This document shows positions 7,978 through 16,998 of a stretch of DNA of 64,000 nt, one piece after another. Each line of letters opens with the position of its first letter. The stretch's first letter is position 1. The notes under the pieces are model-generated. The model was not told the origin of the DNA and made no database searches. It worked only from the letters and a program-made list of their open reading frames with translations. The position numbers and the translations under genes are program-made. Origin of the DNA: Cryobacterium cheniae (GTDB lineage: Bacteria; Actinomycetota; Actinomycetes; Actinomycetales; Microbacteriaceae); the NCBI RefSeq assembly GCF_004403395.1, contig NZ_SOGN01000048.1:43301-107300 (forward strand), in the 5' to 3' direction.

Positions 7978-8607
7978 CTAATCCACTGTAGCCCTTATCA
8001 CCCGAGTCACGTCCTGCAGCACACCCTCACCGAGGGTGATCACCTCAACATCGTGGAGTCGGAACTTACGGATGGCCTTCGCCGCGGCTTCGACCTCACC
8101 CGGGGCCCCGGCACCCTTCATCAGGACAAGCTCTCCGCCGGGCCTCAAAAGGGGAGCCGTCAGCGGGATCAGTGTTCGAAAGGCGCTCACGGCACGCGCG
8201 GTGACCTGGTCCAGCCGCTGGGGAAGGCGGACGTCCTCCGCCCGCGCCCGCAGCACGGTCGCATTGGTGAGACCGAGCGCGGCCACCTGACCGGTGAGCC
8301 ACGCAACCCGGCGCTCCATGGGCTCGATCAGCACGAACGTGACATCCGGCCGGGCGATGGCCAGAACCAGGCCCGGCAGCCCGGCACCAGACCCGACATC
8401 ACCGACGAGACCCGGCCGTAGCAACGGTGCCACGATGGCACAGTTGAGGATATGTCGACTCCACAGTCGTGGCAGTTCGAGCGGACCGATCAGGCCGAGC
8501 TCCTCACCCTGGGCGGCGAGGTTCCTCACGAATGCGCGCGCGACCGCGATCTGGTCTCCGAAAAGCTCTGCGGCAGCAGCAGGCTCCGCCTCAAGGGTTT
8601 CAGTCAC
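7978..8607 (-). CDS. rsmG: 16S rRNA (guanine527-N7)-methyltransferase RsmG
   Basis: A 209-residue SAM-dependent methyltransferase (GidB) that modifies G527 of 16S rRNA; its loss gives low-level streptomycin resistance in other bacteria. The family motif DVGSGAGLPGLVLAIARP and the downstream LIEPMERRVAWL segment are intact, and WSRHILNC is the usual RsmG N-terminal signature. The GTG start is 14 bases after the jag stop, so it belongs to the rpmH-yidC-jag run. parA follows 87 bases later, and that gap contains a parS. Confidence 0.95.
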   Translation of the reverse strand: MTETLEAEPAAAAELFGDQIAVARAFVRNLAAQGEELGLIGPLELPRLWSRHILNCAIVAPLLRPGLVGDVGSGAGLPGLVLAIARPDVTFVLIEPMERRVAWLTGQVAALGLTNATVLRARAEDVRLPQRLDQVTARAVSAFRTLIPLTAPLLRPGGELVLMKGAGAPGEVEAAAKAIRKFRLHDVEVITLGEGVLQDVTRVIRATVD

Positions 8608-8621
8608 AGTGGCTGGGCGGG

Positions 8622-9137
8622 CTACGCGGCGGAGATGACCGTGTGACGGTCCCGGCCCTCGCCCTTGGACTCGGACACGAAACCCGTTTCCGAGACCAGG
8701 TCGTGCACGAGCTTGCGTTCGTAGGACGACATGGGTGGCAGGGCCGCCTCCGCGGCGCCGGCCTGGATGCGCTCCACGGCTCGGGCCACCAACGAGGCCA
8801 GCTCCGCCTGTCGGGCGTCGCGCGACCCGCCGATGTCGAGGATCAACCGGGAGAAGGACCCGGTCTTGTTCTGCACCGCCAGTCGCGTCAGTTCCTGGAG
8901 GGCGTTCACCGTCTCCGGCTTGGAGAGCAGGCGCAGGTTCGCGACATCCGAGGAATTGACGGACAAGTACGCCCGTCCATTGCGTGCGTCAATGTCGATG
9001 TCCCCGTCGAGGTCGCAGATATCGAGGAACTCCTCGATGTAGTCCGCGGCGATATCCCCCTCCTGCTCGAGCTGGTCGAGCGTGGGGGAATCGTCTGCCG
9101 GTCCAGGCGCGGCGATCACATCAGTGTTCTCAGTCAC
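8622..9137 (-). CDS. jag: Jag/KhpB-like RNA-binding protein (KH-R3H)
   Basis: A 171-residue protein of the SpoIIIJ-associated family. A KH-like domain spans the middle (LDGDIDIDARNGRAYLSV onward) and an R3H-like region (SSYERKLVHDLVSETG) is near the C-terminus. The frame is open further upstream into yidC, but GTG 9137 begins 13 bases after the yidC stop and has AAGAAGAGA before it, so it is chosen. Jag/KhpB proteins bind RNA and affect cell elongation in firmicutes; the role in actinobacteria is less clear. The neighbourhood yidC-jag-rsmG is conserved. Confidence 0.9.
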   Translation of the reverse strand: MTENTDVIAAPGPADDSPTLDQLEQEGDIAADYIEEFLDICDLDGDIDIDARNGRAYLSVNSSDVANLRLLSKPETVNALQELTRLAVQNKTGSFSRLILDIGGSRDARQAELASLVARAVERIQAGAAEAALPPMSSYERKLVHDLVSETGFVSESKGEGRDRHTVISAA

Positions 9138-9150
9138 GTTGGGTCTCTTC

Positions 9151-10122
9151 TTACTTCTTGGGGCCGGATTGCTTCTTGGCACGATTCTTTGCGACCGGCT
9201 GCTGACGCTGCGGCTTCTTGGGTTCTTCGACCACAATCACGTCACCATCCGTGGCGATGAGTTTACCCTTGCGGGCGAGGCGCTCTTCGCGGGCCTTGGC
9301 GGCCTCGCTGCCGGGCGTGGGCATGTTCCGGATGACCAGGAACTGCTGGATCATCGTCCAGATGTTCGAGGTGAGCCAGTAGAACATCACGCCGAGGGGG
9401 AAGGCCACACCCGAGAAGGCGAAGACGAGGGGCAGCAGGTAGAGCATGATGCGCTGCTGCTTGAACATGGGGCTGGCCTTGGTCTCCGGAGACATGTTCT
9501 TGGAAACGATCTGCAGCTGGGTGATGAACTGCGAAGCGGTCATCAGCACCACCATGATGGCCGCGATCCACATGACCACCGCATTGAAGTCCTGACCAGC
9601 GACCATTTTTGACCACTGGGAGGCGAAGGAGTCGTGAAGGGGCGCGTCGCCGAAGAGGGTGGCGTTGCCGAAGCTCTTGGCCAGATCATCGTTGAGCGGG
9701 CCGACCCCGGCCTGGCTGCGCTGCGCGTCGTTCAACACGGAGAACAGGGCGAAGAAGATCGGCATTTGCAGGAGCAGGGGCAGGCAGGAGCTCAGCGGGT
9801 TGGTGCCCGTGCGCTTGTAGAGATCCATGGTCTCGCGGGACATGGCCTCGCGGGAGAACTGGTCCTTCTTGCCCTTGTACTTGTCCTGGATCTTCTTCAG
9901 CTGCGGGGCAACCTCGAGCATCTTGCGCTGGCTCTTGATCTGCCGCACGAAGATGGGGATCAGGGCGGCCCGCACGACGATCACGAGACCGACGATCGAC
10001 AGCACCCAGGTCAGACCCCCGTTGTAATCCATCCCGAGGACGGAGAAGAGCGAGTGGAAGGCGACGAGCAGAGCCTCGACGACCCATTTCAGTGGCCAGA
10101 GAATCGTACCTAGGAGGTCCAT
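9151..10122 (-). CDS. yidC: Membrane protein insertase YidC/Oxa1
   Basis: A 323-residue polytopic insertase that places Sec-dependent and independent proteins into the cytoplasmic membrane. Hydrophobic segments appear near residues 10-30, 35-60, 115-135, 190-215 and 240-270; a long charged cytoplasmic loop (QIKSQRKMLEVAPQLKKIQDK) follows the second. The C-terminus is rich in Lys/Arg (KNRAKKQSGPKK), as in ribosome-contacting Oxa1 proteins. ATG 10122 (MDLLGTILWPL) lies 7 bases after the yidD stop and has GGAAAGGG upstream; the alternative start at 10167 would overlap yidD and add an implausible polar leader. Confidence 0.95.
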   Translation of the reverse strand: MDLLGTILWPLKWVVEALLVAFHSLFSVLGMDYNGGLTWVLSIVGLVIVVRAALIPIFVRQIKSQRKMLEVAPQLKKIQDKYKGKKDQFSREAMSRETMDLYKRTGTNPLSSCLPLLLQMPIFFALFSVLNDAQRSQAGVGPLNDDLAKSFGNATLFGDAPLHDSFASQWSKMVAGQDFNAVVMWIAAIMVVLMTASQFITQLQIVSKNMSPETKASPMFKQQRIMLYLLPLVFAFSGVAFPLGVMFYWLTSNIWTMIQQFLVIRNMPTPGSEAAKAREERLARKGKLIATDGDVIVVEEPKKPQRQQPVAKNRAKKQSGPKK

Positions 10123-10129
10123 CTTTGCG

Positions 10130-10441
10130 TCAGCCCTTTCCGTGGCTCGCTGCGATAACAAAACCAAACGGCGTCACGGTGTAGCGACGCTTCCGTTTGT
10201 GGGGAACGTCATCAATCCCGCCTGCGGCCCACGGATGGCATCGGCCCAGCCGCAGCGCGGCTCGAGCTGATCCCACGACCAGTCCGTACTCCTGAACGGC
10301 GCCGAGTGCATACGCCGAACAGGAGGGGTAGTACCGGCAAACATCACCGTAGAGCGGGGAAATCACGGCCCGGTAGGCACGCAGGACCAGAACCCCCGCA
10401 TTGCGCGGAAGGAGGAGAAGCGTTGTCAGAAACCTGATCAT
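10130..10441 (-). CDS. yidD: Membrane protein insertion efficiency factor YidD
   Basis: A 103-residue member of the small YidD family, with the diagnostic RYYPSCSAYA motif and an amphipathic N-terminus. It assists YidC-mediated insertion. The rnpA stop TGA is followed at once by TTG and ATG in the same frame (TGATTGATG); the ATG at 10441 is chosen and the TTG three bases earlier is possible. Order rpmH-rnpA-yidD-yidC matches most bacteria. Confidence 0.93.
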   Translation of the reverse strand: MIRFLTTLLLLPRNAGVLVLRAYRAVISPLYGDVCRYYPSCSAYALGAVQEYGLVVGSARAALRLGRCHPWAAGGIDDVPHKRKRRYTVTPFGFVIAASHGKG

Positions 10442-10444
10442 CAA

Positions 10445-10834
10445 TCATCGATCCAATCGGATCGTGGCCTGATTCTTCCCGGCACCGGATGGACCCGAAG
10501 TACGTTGGAACTTCTCCAGCGCGTCGGACAGTTCCGCATGCAGGATCGACCAGGGAGCATCCGTCGACGACGGCAGCGCGCGGATGACGACATCCGTGCC
10601 GGGCCGCGTGCTTCCGAGTAAAGCGAAGCTCGCCGCCTTCAAACGACGTCGAACTCGATTGCGCCGCACGGCACCGCCAATGCTTTTCGCCACAATGAAC
10701 CCGAACCGTGCCGGAGCCTTTTCGGGGTTCCGGCGCAGATAGGTCACAAGGTGTGGACCCACTATTCGCACACCCCGGCGCACAACCAACTTGTAGTCGT
10801 CACCGGCGGTGATGCGATGGGCCCCCGCGAGCAC
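10445..10834 (-). CDS. rnpA: Ribonuclease P protein component
   Basis: A 129-residue basic protein that assists the RNase P ribozyme in maturing tRNA 5' ends. The RNR motif is seen in SIGGAVRRNRVRRRLKAA, and RFGFIVAKSIGG precedes it. The frame continues upstream through rpmH, but GTG 10834 gives the normal family start (LAGAHRITAGDDYKLVVRRG) and lies 8 bases after the rpmH stop. There is no strong ribosome site, so translational coupling to rpmH is likely. Confidence 0.94.
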   Translation of the reverse strand: MLAGAHRITAGDDYKLVVRRGVRIVGPHLVTYLRRNPEKAPARFGFIVAKSIGGAVRRNRVRRRLKAASFALLGSTRPGTDVVIRALPSSTDAPWSILHAELSDALEKFQRTSGPSGAGKNQATIRLDR

Positions 10835-10842
10835 GAGTGGGC

Positions 10843-10980
10843 TTAAGCGGAGAGTTCGATGCGACCCTTGCGACGGCGGGCACCGAGAATCGCGCGGCCG
10901 GCACGGGTCTTCATGCGAAGGCGGAAGCCGTGCACTTTGGCGCGACGGCGATTGTTCGGCTGAAACGTTCTCTTGCTCAT
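10843..10980 (-). CDS. rpmH: 50S ribosomal protein L34
   Basis: A 45-residue protein starting [20 protein letters not shown] and ending in the Arg/Lys-rich tail [11 protein letters not shown], which is diagnostic for L34. It is the first gene of the rpmH-rnpA-yidD-yidC-jag-rsmG run and lies divergent from dnaA, the classic bacterial origin arrangement. Confidence 0.98.
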   Translation of the reverse strand: MSKRTFQPNNRRRAKVHGFRLRMKTRAGRAILGARRRKGRIELSA

Positions 10981-11069
10981 TGTTCTGTCTCCACGTGTTA
11001 AATCTCCGTAGGCCAAACTGAGCGGCCGGGAAAGAGTGAGGTAGCCCTCGGGCTGGGGTCAACTGATTA

Positions 11070-11098
11070 AAACTACGGCTTTGGCAGGTGTGGGTCAA
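11070..11098 (-). promoter_or_regulatory. Promoter of the rpmH operon
   Basis: On the minus strand TTGACC (-35) and TAGTTT (-10) are separated by exactly 17 bases. The -10 lies 90 bases upstream of the rpmH start. It is the best sigma-70-like pair in the rpmH-dnaA spacer. Confidence 0.7.
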
Positions 11099-11218
11099 AC
11101 TCGACCTCCAGAAATCGTCGTTCCTACACACAAATTTGCCCATTCCGAGCATCGACACGCGCACGAAATGCGAACGAATTTGGCCGGACTGGCGCTGATT
11201 GACTACCGTGAGAACAAG

Positions 11219-11281
11219 TTATCCACAGGTTTTCAACAAACCCTGTGAATTGGGGCTTTTTTACCCACAGGCGGTGGATAA
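11219..11281. promoter_or_regulatory. DnaA boxes upstream of dnaA
   Basis: One exact DnaA box, TTATCCACA (11219-11227), with near matches TTACCCACA (11261-11269) and GGTGGATAA (11273-11281). The group lies about 100-160 bases upstream of the dnaA start and is likely the autoregulatory or accessory origin part. The rest of the 400-base rpmH-dnaA spacer shows only the rpmH promoter. Confidence 0.8.
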
Positions 11282-11381
11282 CCTTGTGGATGCTTTGGCT
11301 GGACCACGCGTTCAGAGACGGGCCCTGTCCTCGATCTCCGTCGTTGTAGAAGGCAACAACGAGAGAAAAGCGGAGAACACC

Positions 11382-12800
11382 ATGGCCACCGAAGAACAGC
11401 CCATTGCGGAGACCTGGCGGTCCGTCTTGACCAGCCTGGAATCCGACGACAGCATCACGCCAATGCTGTACGGCTTTCTCAATCTGGTCGAACCCAAGGG
11501 CATCGCCGCCGGGACGTTCTACCTCGAGGTCCCCAACGAGTTCACGGCCAGCATGCTCAATCAACGGATGCGCGTGCCTCTCCTCACCGCGATGGGCCAC
11601 CTGGAAGAGGCGTCCGCGGTGTCCACCTTCTATGTGGTCGTCAATCCCGAGCTGGAAAAGGAATCCATCCGTCCGGTACACGAGTCGAGCTCACCCCCCG
11701 ATGTGGAAACCCCGGCCACACCCCAGTCGGTTTTCGAAAGCAGCTCGCCCGAGCGGCCTCATGACACCCGGTTGAACTCGAAGTACAGCTTCGACAATTT
11801 CGTGATCGGCCAGTCCAATCGCTTCGCGCATGCGGCCGCGGTGGCTGTGGCCGAGGCGCCGGCGAAGGCCTACAACCCCCTTTTCGTCTACGGCTCGTCC
11901 GGTCTCGGCAAGACCCACCTTCTGCACGCCATCGGCCACTACGCCATGAGCCTGTACCCCGGCATTCGTGTGCGTTATGTCAGCTCCGAGGAATTCACCA
12001 ACGATTTCATCAACTCGATCGCCAACAATCGCGGTTCTGCTTTCCAGTCGCGCTACCGCAATATCGACATCCTGATGATCGACGACATCCAGTTTCTGCA
12101 GGGCAAGGCCGAGACGCAGGAAGCCTTCTTCCACACCTTCAACACCCTGCACGACCACAACAAGCAGGTTGTCATCACGAGCGACCTGCCGCCGAAGCAC
12201 CTCACCGGTTTCGAGGACCGCATGCGGTCGCGCTTCGAGTGGGGCCTGATCACGGATGTCCAGGCACCCGACCTGGAGACGCGCATCGCGATTCTGCGCA
12301 AGAAGGCGCAGAGCGAGAAACTGCAGGTTCCGCACGACATTCTCGAGTTCATGGCCTCGAAGGTCTCCTCGAACATCCGAGAACTCGAGGGCACACTCAT
12401 CCGGGTGACGGCCTTCGCGAGTCTCAACCGCACCCCGGTCGATATGGATCTCGTGCAGACGGTATTGAAAGATCTGATCACCCTCGACGAGGACAACGTA
12501 ATCGCGCCGGTGGACATCATCACCAACACTGCGGACTACTTCAAGCTTTCTGTGGACGACCTCTACGGTTCATCACGCTCACAGGCGATCGCCACGGCGC
12601 GCCAGATAGCGATGTACCTGTGCCGGGAGCTGACCAACCTCTCCCTGCCCAAGATCGGCCAATTGTTCGGCAACCGGGACCACACCACGGTGATGTACGC
12701 CAACAAAAAAATCAGTGAGTTGATGAAGGAGCGCCGGTCCATCTACAACCAGGTGACCGAGCTGACGAACCGCATCAAGCAGAACCACCGCTACAAATAG
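11382..12800 (+). CDS. dnaA: Chromosomal replication initiator DnaA
   Basis: A 472-residue AAA+ initiator that binds DnaA boxes and melts oriC. Domain I (helicase/partner binding) covers roughly residues 1-85, a variable linker about 90-135, the ATPase domain starts at [10 protein letters not shown] with Walker A GSSGLGKT (K177) and Walker [11 protein letters not shown], and domain IV ends with the DNA-binding signature [11 protein letters not shown]. The frame is open upstream to 11199, but ATG 11382 with GCGGAGA before it gives the normal start [12 protein letters not shown]. An intrinsic terminator overlaps its stop codon. Confidence 0.98.
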   Translation: MATEEQPIAETWRSVLTSLESDDSITPMLYGFLNLVEPKGIAAGTFYLEVPNEFTASMLNQRMRVPLLTAMGHLEEASAVSTFYVVVNPELEKESIRPVHESSSPPDVETPATPQSVFESSSPERPHDTRLNSKYSFDNFVIGQSNRFAHAAAVAVAEAPAKAYNPLFVYGSSGLGKTHLLHAIGHYAMSLYPGIRVRYVSSEEFTNDFINSIANNRGSAFQSRYRNIDILMIDDIQFLQGKAETQEAFFHTFNTLHDHNKQVVITSDLPPKHLTGFEDRMRSRFEWGLITDVQAPDLETRIAILRKKAQSEKLQVPHDILEFMASKVSSNIRELEGTLIRVTAFASLNRTPVDMDLVQTVLKDLITLDEDNVIAPVDIITNTADYFKLSVDDLYGSSRSQAIATARQIAMYLCRELTNLSLPKIGQLFGNRDHTTVMYANKKISELMKERRSIYNQVTELTNRIKQNHRYK

Positions 12801-12808
12801 CGGTTTTT
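12787..12808 (+). terminator. Intrinsic terminator overlapping the dnaA stop
   Basis: Perfect 7-bp stem ACCGCTA/TAGCGGT with a CAAA loop, then TTTT. The TAG stop codon of dnaA forms the start of the second arm. It would stop transcription from entering oriC. Confidence 0.75.
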
Positions 12809-13162
12809 CTTCAGTTTTCACACCTGTGGATAACCCTGTGGAAATTGTTTATACAACTGGGCACAACCTGTAGAAACTCCTCTCCGGGTTGTGCAAACTC
12901 TCACCACCCCGAACCGGGCGCGGCACGGTAGTTCGATTACCACTCACAGGCTGCCAACAAGTTACAGGTTTGTAGTTCCCAGTCGTTCAGCGGGATCCAA
13001 ATAGTTATCCACAGTTTCCACACCGGTTAAGAAGATTAACAATTAACTTCTATCTCTCTCCATCCGACAACCTTCAGTGCACGGCGGTTGCAAAAAGTTG
13101 CTCCGTGAAACACGACTAGCATTGAGGCCGTATCAGGTCTCTAACCGAACAGGAGTGACTTC
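12809..13162. promoter_or_regulatory. oriC: Probable origin of replication (oriC) between dnaA and dnaN
   Basis: This 354-base spacer has no gene. It has two exact DnaA boxes in opposite orientation, TGTGGATAA (12825-12833) and TTATCCACA (13005-13013), with weaker ones at 12837-12845 (TGTGGAAAT) and 13014-13022 (GTTTCCACA). An AT-rich stretch at about 13027-13053, far poorer in GC than its surroundings, lies next to the second pair and is the candidate unwinding element. Location between dnaA and dnaN is the usual actinobacterial oriC position. Confidence 0.85.
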
Positions 13163-14311
13163 GTGAGATTTCAGGCCAACCGGGACGTTTTCAGCGAAGC
13201 CGTCTCTTTCGCTGTCAAGCTCCTCCCCCAGCGCACGACGCTGCCCATTCTGAGCGGTGTACTGATCGAGGCGACGGCAACCGGCTTGATCCTCTCCTCG
13301 TTCGACTACGAGGTCTCCGCGCAGACCGAGATCGCCGCCGACGTCGAAGAAATCGGCAAAGTTCTCGTATCCGGTCGACTTCTCGCCGACATTGCGAGCA
13401 GGATGCCCAATGCACCGGTGCGATTCTCGACCAACGAATCCCGGATCACGGTCAGCTGTGGCAGTGCGAGTTTTACACTCCTGTCCATGCCTGTCGAGGA
13501 ATACCCGAGCATCCCGCAGGTCAGCGCACAGTCCGGTCTCGTGCCGGCCGAGGACTTCTCGGCCGCCGTCGCGCAGGTCGCCGTCGCCGCTTCTCGTGAC
13601 GACGTCACCCCCGTGATCACCGGTGTTCAGCTCCAGATCACCGAGAACAGCCTCAGCCTTGTGGCCACGGACCGCTACCGCGTCGCCGTCCGCGAGATCG
13701 ACTGGGACAAGGGCAGCACGACAACCACTGACACCATCACCGCTCTCGTCCCGGCTCGCACCCTCCAGGAAGTCGGCAAGACGTTCGGCCACAGCGGCAC
13801 GATTTCGATCGCCATCACCAACACCGACGACCGTGAGCTCATCGCGTTCACCGCCGATAAGAAAACCGTTACTTCTCTACTGATCAAGGGCAACTATCCG
13901 CCCGTACGACGTCTCTTCCCCGAGAACGTGGACAACTACGCGGTCATGAACACCGCCGACCTGATCGAGGCCACTCGCCGCGTGCAGCTGGTCCTCGAGC
14001 GCGAGGCAGCCCTGCGCTTCACCTTCACCGCCGACGGTCTCACTCTCGAAGCGGTGGGGTCGGAGCAGGCCCAGGCCTCCGAGACGATCGACGCGATCCT
14101 CTCCGGAACGGACACGGTCGTTTCGTTGAAACCACAGTTCTTGCTCGATGGCCTCGGTGCGGTGCACTCGGAATTCGTGCGGATCTCGTTCACGAAGACC
14201 GAGAATCCCAACAAGCCGGGCCCGGTTCTGATCACGAGTCAGACCTCGCGGGACCAGCCGGGTGCCGACAGCTTCAAGTACCTGCTCCAGCCCAACCTGC
14301 TGTTGCGCTAG
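13163..14311 (+). CDS. dnaN: DNA polymerase III beta subunit (sliding clamp)
   Basis: A 382-residue clamp subunit that encircles DNA as a dimer and tethers polymerase III. The N-terminus MRFQANRDVFSEAVSFAVKLLPQRTTLPILSG and the central ATDRYRVAVREI segment are typical of the three-domain bacterial clamp. GTG 13163 is preceded by CAGGAGTGACTTC. A TAGCAT -10-like hexamer is at 13117-13122. gnd follows 21 bases later. Confidence 0.97.
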   Translation: MRFQANRDVFSEAVSFAVKLLPQRTTLPILSGVLIEATATGLILSSFDYEVSAQTEIAADVEEIGKVLVSGRLLADIASRMPNAPVRFSTNESRITVSCGSASFTLLSMPVEEYPSIPQVSAQSGLVPAEDFSAAVAQVAVAASRDDVTPVITGVQLQITENSLSLVATDRYRVAVREIDWDKGSTTTTDTITALVPARTLQEVGKTFGHSGTISIAITNTDDRELIAFTADKKTVTSLLIKGNYPPVRRLFPENVDNYAVMNTADLIEATRRVQLVLEREAALRFTFTADGLTLEAVGSEQAQASETIDAILSGTDTVVSLKPQFLLDGLGAVHSEFVRISFTKTENPNKPGPVLITSQTSRDQPGADSFKYLLQPNLLLR

Positions 14312-14332
14312 AACAGTCTCGGAAGGACAGCA

Positions 14333-15220
14333 ATGCATATCGGCCTCATCGGCTTGGGAAAGATGGGCGCGAACATGCGCGATCGTCTTCGGGCCAACGG
14401 CATCGGGGTCACGGGTTACGACCGGAACCTCGAGATTTCGGATGTTGCCGGCATCGGTGAGCTGATAGCAGCCCTGCCTGCCCCCCGGCTCGTCTGGGTC
14501 ATGGTGCCCGCCGGCGCCGTGACGGATGCCGTGATCGCCGAACTGGCCACCGTGCTGTCCGCCGGCGACCTCGTGATTGACGGCGGAAACTCGAGGTACA
14601 CCGACGATTTCTCCCACTCCGCGTTGCTGGCGACAACGGGCGTGCACTACATCGACGCCGGTGTTTCCGGTGGCGTGTGGGGCCTGACCAATGGGTTCGG
14701 TCTGATGGTCGGCGGTTCAGCCGACCAGGTCGAACGGGCGATGCCCGTCTTCGACGGCCTGCGACCCGAAGGCCCGCGTGAGGAGAGTTTCGTACATGCC
14801 GGAGCGGTCGGCGCCGGGCACTACGCGAAGATGGTACATAACGGAATCGAATATGCGCTCATGCAGTCATACGCCGAAGGCTATGAACTGCTGGAGAAAC
14901 GCAGCGACCTGATCACCAACGTTCCCGGCGTATTCAAGGCCTGGCAGCGCGGCACCGTGGTGCGGTCCTGGCTGCTGGAATTGCTCGTGCGTGCCCTGGC
15001 TGAGGACCCCGAACTCCAGAATATCGATGGCTTCGTCGAGGATTCCGGCGAGGGGCGCTGGACCATCGAAGAGGCCATCGACAACGCTGTTCCCGTCCCC
15101 GCCATCAGCGCCGCCATCTTCGCGCGTTTCGTCTCCCGTCAGGACGACTCTCCCGCGATGAAGGCGGTCGCTGCCCTGCGCAATCAGTTCGGCGGCCACG
15201 CCGTCAAAACGGCCGACTGA
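14333..15220 (+). CDS. gnd: 6-phosphogluconate dehydrogenase, decarboxylating (short form)
   Basis: A 295-residue oxidative decarboxylase giving ribulose 5-phosphate, CO2 and a reduced nicotinamide. Visible are the Rossmann start MHIGLIGLGKMGANM, the substrate motif IDGGNSRYTD, GVSGGVWGLTNGFGLMVGG and the catalytic HYAKMVHNGIEYALM. The length matches the short YqeC/GndA-type class rather than the 470-residue form. The insertion of gnd between dnaN and recF is characteristic of actinobacteria. recF starts 6 bases after its stop. Confidence 0.93.
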   Translation: MHIGLIGLGKMGANMRDRLRANGIGVTGYDRNLEISDVAGIGELIAALPAPRLVWVMVPAGAVTDAVIAELATVLSAGDLVIDGGNSRYTDDFSHSALLATTGVHYIDAGVSGGVWGLTNGFGLMVGGSADQVERAMPVFDGLRPEGPREESFVHAGAVGAGHYAKMVHNGIEYALMQSYAEGYELLEKRSDLITNVPGVFKAWQRGTVVRSWLLELLVRALAEDPELQNIDGFVEDSGEGRWTIEEAIDNAVPVPAISAAIFARFVSRQDDSPAMKAVAALRNQFGGHAVKTAD

Positions 15221-15226
15221 CCCCGG

Positions 15227-16396
15227 GTGCGGGTCACACACCTCTCCCTGACCGACTTTCGCAATTATGCGCAGGTCGAGGTGTCGTTCGCGCCGGGACC
15301 CAATCTGATCGTGGGCCGCAACGGCCAGGGCAAGACCAATCTCGTCGAGGCCCTGGGATTTCTGAGCACCCTCAGCTCGCACCGGGTCTCCAACACCTCG
15401 GCCATGATCAGGGCCGGCCGGGACGCCGGTATCATCCGAGCCAGACTCGAGTACAACGGGCGGGAGATCCTGACCGAGGTGCAGATCAACCGCTCGGGTC
15501 TGAACCGGGCCCAAGTCAACCGGTCTGTGATCAAGACCCGAGAGCTGACGCGATTCTTCTCCAGTGTTCTTTTCGCCCCGGAAGACCTGGCCCTGGTTCG
15601 CGGCGACCCGTCCGGGCGCCGTCGCTTCCTCGACCAGCTGCTCGTGCTGCGTGTTCCGCGCCTTGCCGGCGTTCTGGCCGATTACGACCGGGTGCTGCGT
15701 CAGCGCAATACGCTGCTGAAGTCGGCGCGGGCGTCGGGCCTGCGCACCACCGCGCTCGGAACCCTCGAGATCTGGGACGACCGGCTCGTGGCGCTCGGAT
15801 CCGAGATCATCGATGAGCGGGCCGATCTCGTTCGCCTGCTCGGGGACCCGCTGGGCGCCGCGTACGAGGCGGTCGCCGGAGAAGACCACGGGCCGATGCT
15901 GGTTTCGTCGCTCAGTATCCTGGGTGCCGACGAGGACGCCGCGCTCGAGTCGGAACCCTTGAGATCGGGGACGACCGGCTCGGTTTCTATCGGACCAACC
16001 ACCGGGGACTCTTTCCGCGCTGCGCTGGCCGGTCTGCGGCGGAAGGAACTCGACCGGGGAATGACCCTGGTCGGGCCTCACCGGGACGACCTGGTTTTCG
16101 TGCTCAATTCTTTGCCGGCCAAGGGATACGCCAGTCACGGTGAATCGTGGTCGTTCGCCCTCGCCCTGAAACTCGCCTCGGCCGAGCTATTGCGCCGGGA
16201 TTCCACGACGGGCGATCCGGTCCTGATTCTGGACGACGTCTTCGCCGAGCTGGACCTCAGCCGTCGGCGTCGCCTGGCTGCGGCCGTCTCCGGTTTCGAA
16301 CAGGTTCTGATCACCGCCGCGGTGCTCGAAGACGTGCCCGACGGACTCGCCGCGCACACCATCCGCATCCACGCCGGGGCGGTCGTCGATGGCTGA
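15227..16396 (+). CDS. recF: DNA replication and repair protein RecF
   Basis: A 389-residue SMC-like ATPase that helps load RecA at single-strand gaps. Walker A GRNGQGKT lies near residue 30, and the signature/Walker B region ends LILDDVFAELDLSRRRRLA. MRVTHLSLTDFRNYAQVEV is a typical RecF start. The GTG start is 6 bases from the gnd stop, and the 3' end overlaps dciA by 8 bases, so the genes are co-translated. Confidence 0.97.
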   Translation: MRVTHLSLTDFRNYAQVEVSFAPGPNLIVGRNGQGKTNLVEALGFLSTLSSHRVSNTSAMIRAGRDAGIIRARLEYNGREILTEVQINRSGLNRAQVNRSVIKTRELTRFFSSVLFAPEDLALVRGDPSGRRRFLDQLLVLRVPRLAGVLADYDRVLRQRNTLLKSARASGLRTTALGTLEIWDDRLVALGSEIIDERADLVRLLGDPLGAAYEAVAGEDHGPMLVSSLSILGADEDAALESEPLRSGTTGSVSIGPTTGDSFRAALAGLRRKELDRGMTLVGPHRDDLVFVLNSLPAKGYASHGESWSFALALKLASAELLRRDSTTGDPVLILDDVFAELDLSRRRRLAAAVSGFEQVLITAAVLEDVPDGLAAHTIRIHAGAVVDG

Positions 16397-16877
16397 ACCG
16401 AGCGAGGCCTCTCGCGTTTACCTGCGCTTCAAAGACGTGTTCGGTGACCCGAATGCGAAGCGCATCCGCGCCAGGCGGCGTCCGGGCACGGAAATCGGTT
16501 CGAGCGTGCCTTTTGGCGCGGGGCGGGACCCGCGGGGACTGGGCGACACGATCGACTCGCTCACCCTGCAGCTGGGCTGGAACTCTCCGTTGGCCCAATC
16601 AGAATTGCTGGCCTCCTGGATCGAGCTGGCCGGTGAGGAGACGTCGAAACACTCGACTCCGGCGGGAATCGACGAGGGTGTCCTGACGGTGCAGTGCGAG
16701 TCGACGGCCTGGGCGACGCAGCTGCGCATGATGAGGGTGGAGATCATGACGCACATCGCCGTGAAATATCCGGATGCCGGCATTGAGTCGATCCGTTTTC
16801 AGGGGCCCAACGCTCCCTCCTGGAAAAAGGGTCCCAGATCAATTCCAGGGCGCGGTCCACGCGATACCTACGGGTAA
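16389..16877 (+). CDS. dciA: DciA-like helicase loader (DUF721)
   Basis: A 162-residue protein of the DUF721 family. Members called DciA load or activate the replicative helicase DnaB in bacteria that lack DnaC/DnaI. The DUF721 core (W-ELAGEETSKHSTPAGI, LTVQCESTAWATQLRMM) covers about residues 65-145, after a basic N-terminal segment. It overlaps recF and precedes gyrB, the same place as the Mycobacterium gene of this family. Assignment rests on family and position. Confidence 0.85.
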   Translation: MAEPSEASRVYLRFKDVFGDPNAKRIRARRRPGTEIGSSVPFGAGRDPRGLGDTIDSLTLQLGWNSPLAQSELLASWIELAGEETSKHSTPAGIDEGVLTVQCESTAWATQLRMMRVEIMTHIAVKYPDAGIESIRFQGPNAPSWKKGPRSIPGRGPRDTYG

Positions 16878-16998
16878 CTGGCCAAAACAGGTCAACCCGG
16901 TGCCTTAAACGCCGCAGATGACCGATTTGGCCCTCAGTGCTTGGAGCATTTGGTAGGCTAAAGGGTCGCCCGCGCGACGGTCAGGAGCCCCATTACAG

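Noticed and set aside
13103-13114. CCGTGAAACACG near dnaN as a possible parS
   Set aside because: Only half of the palindrome is present.
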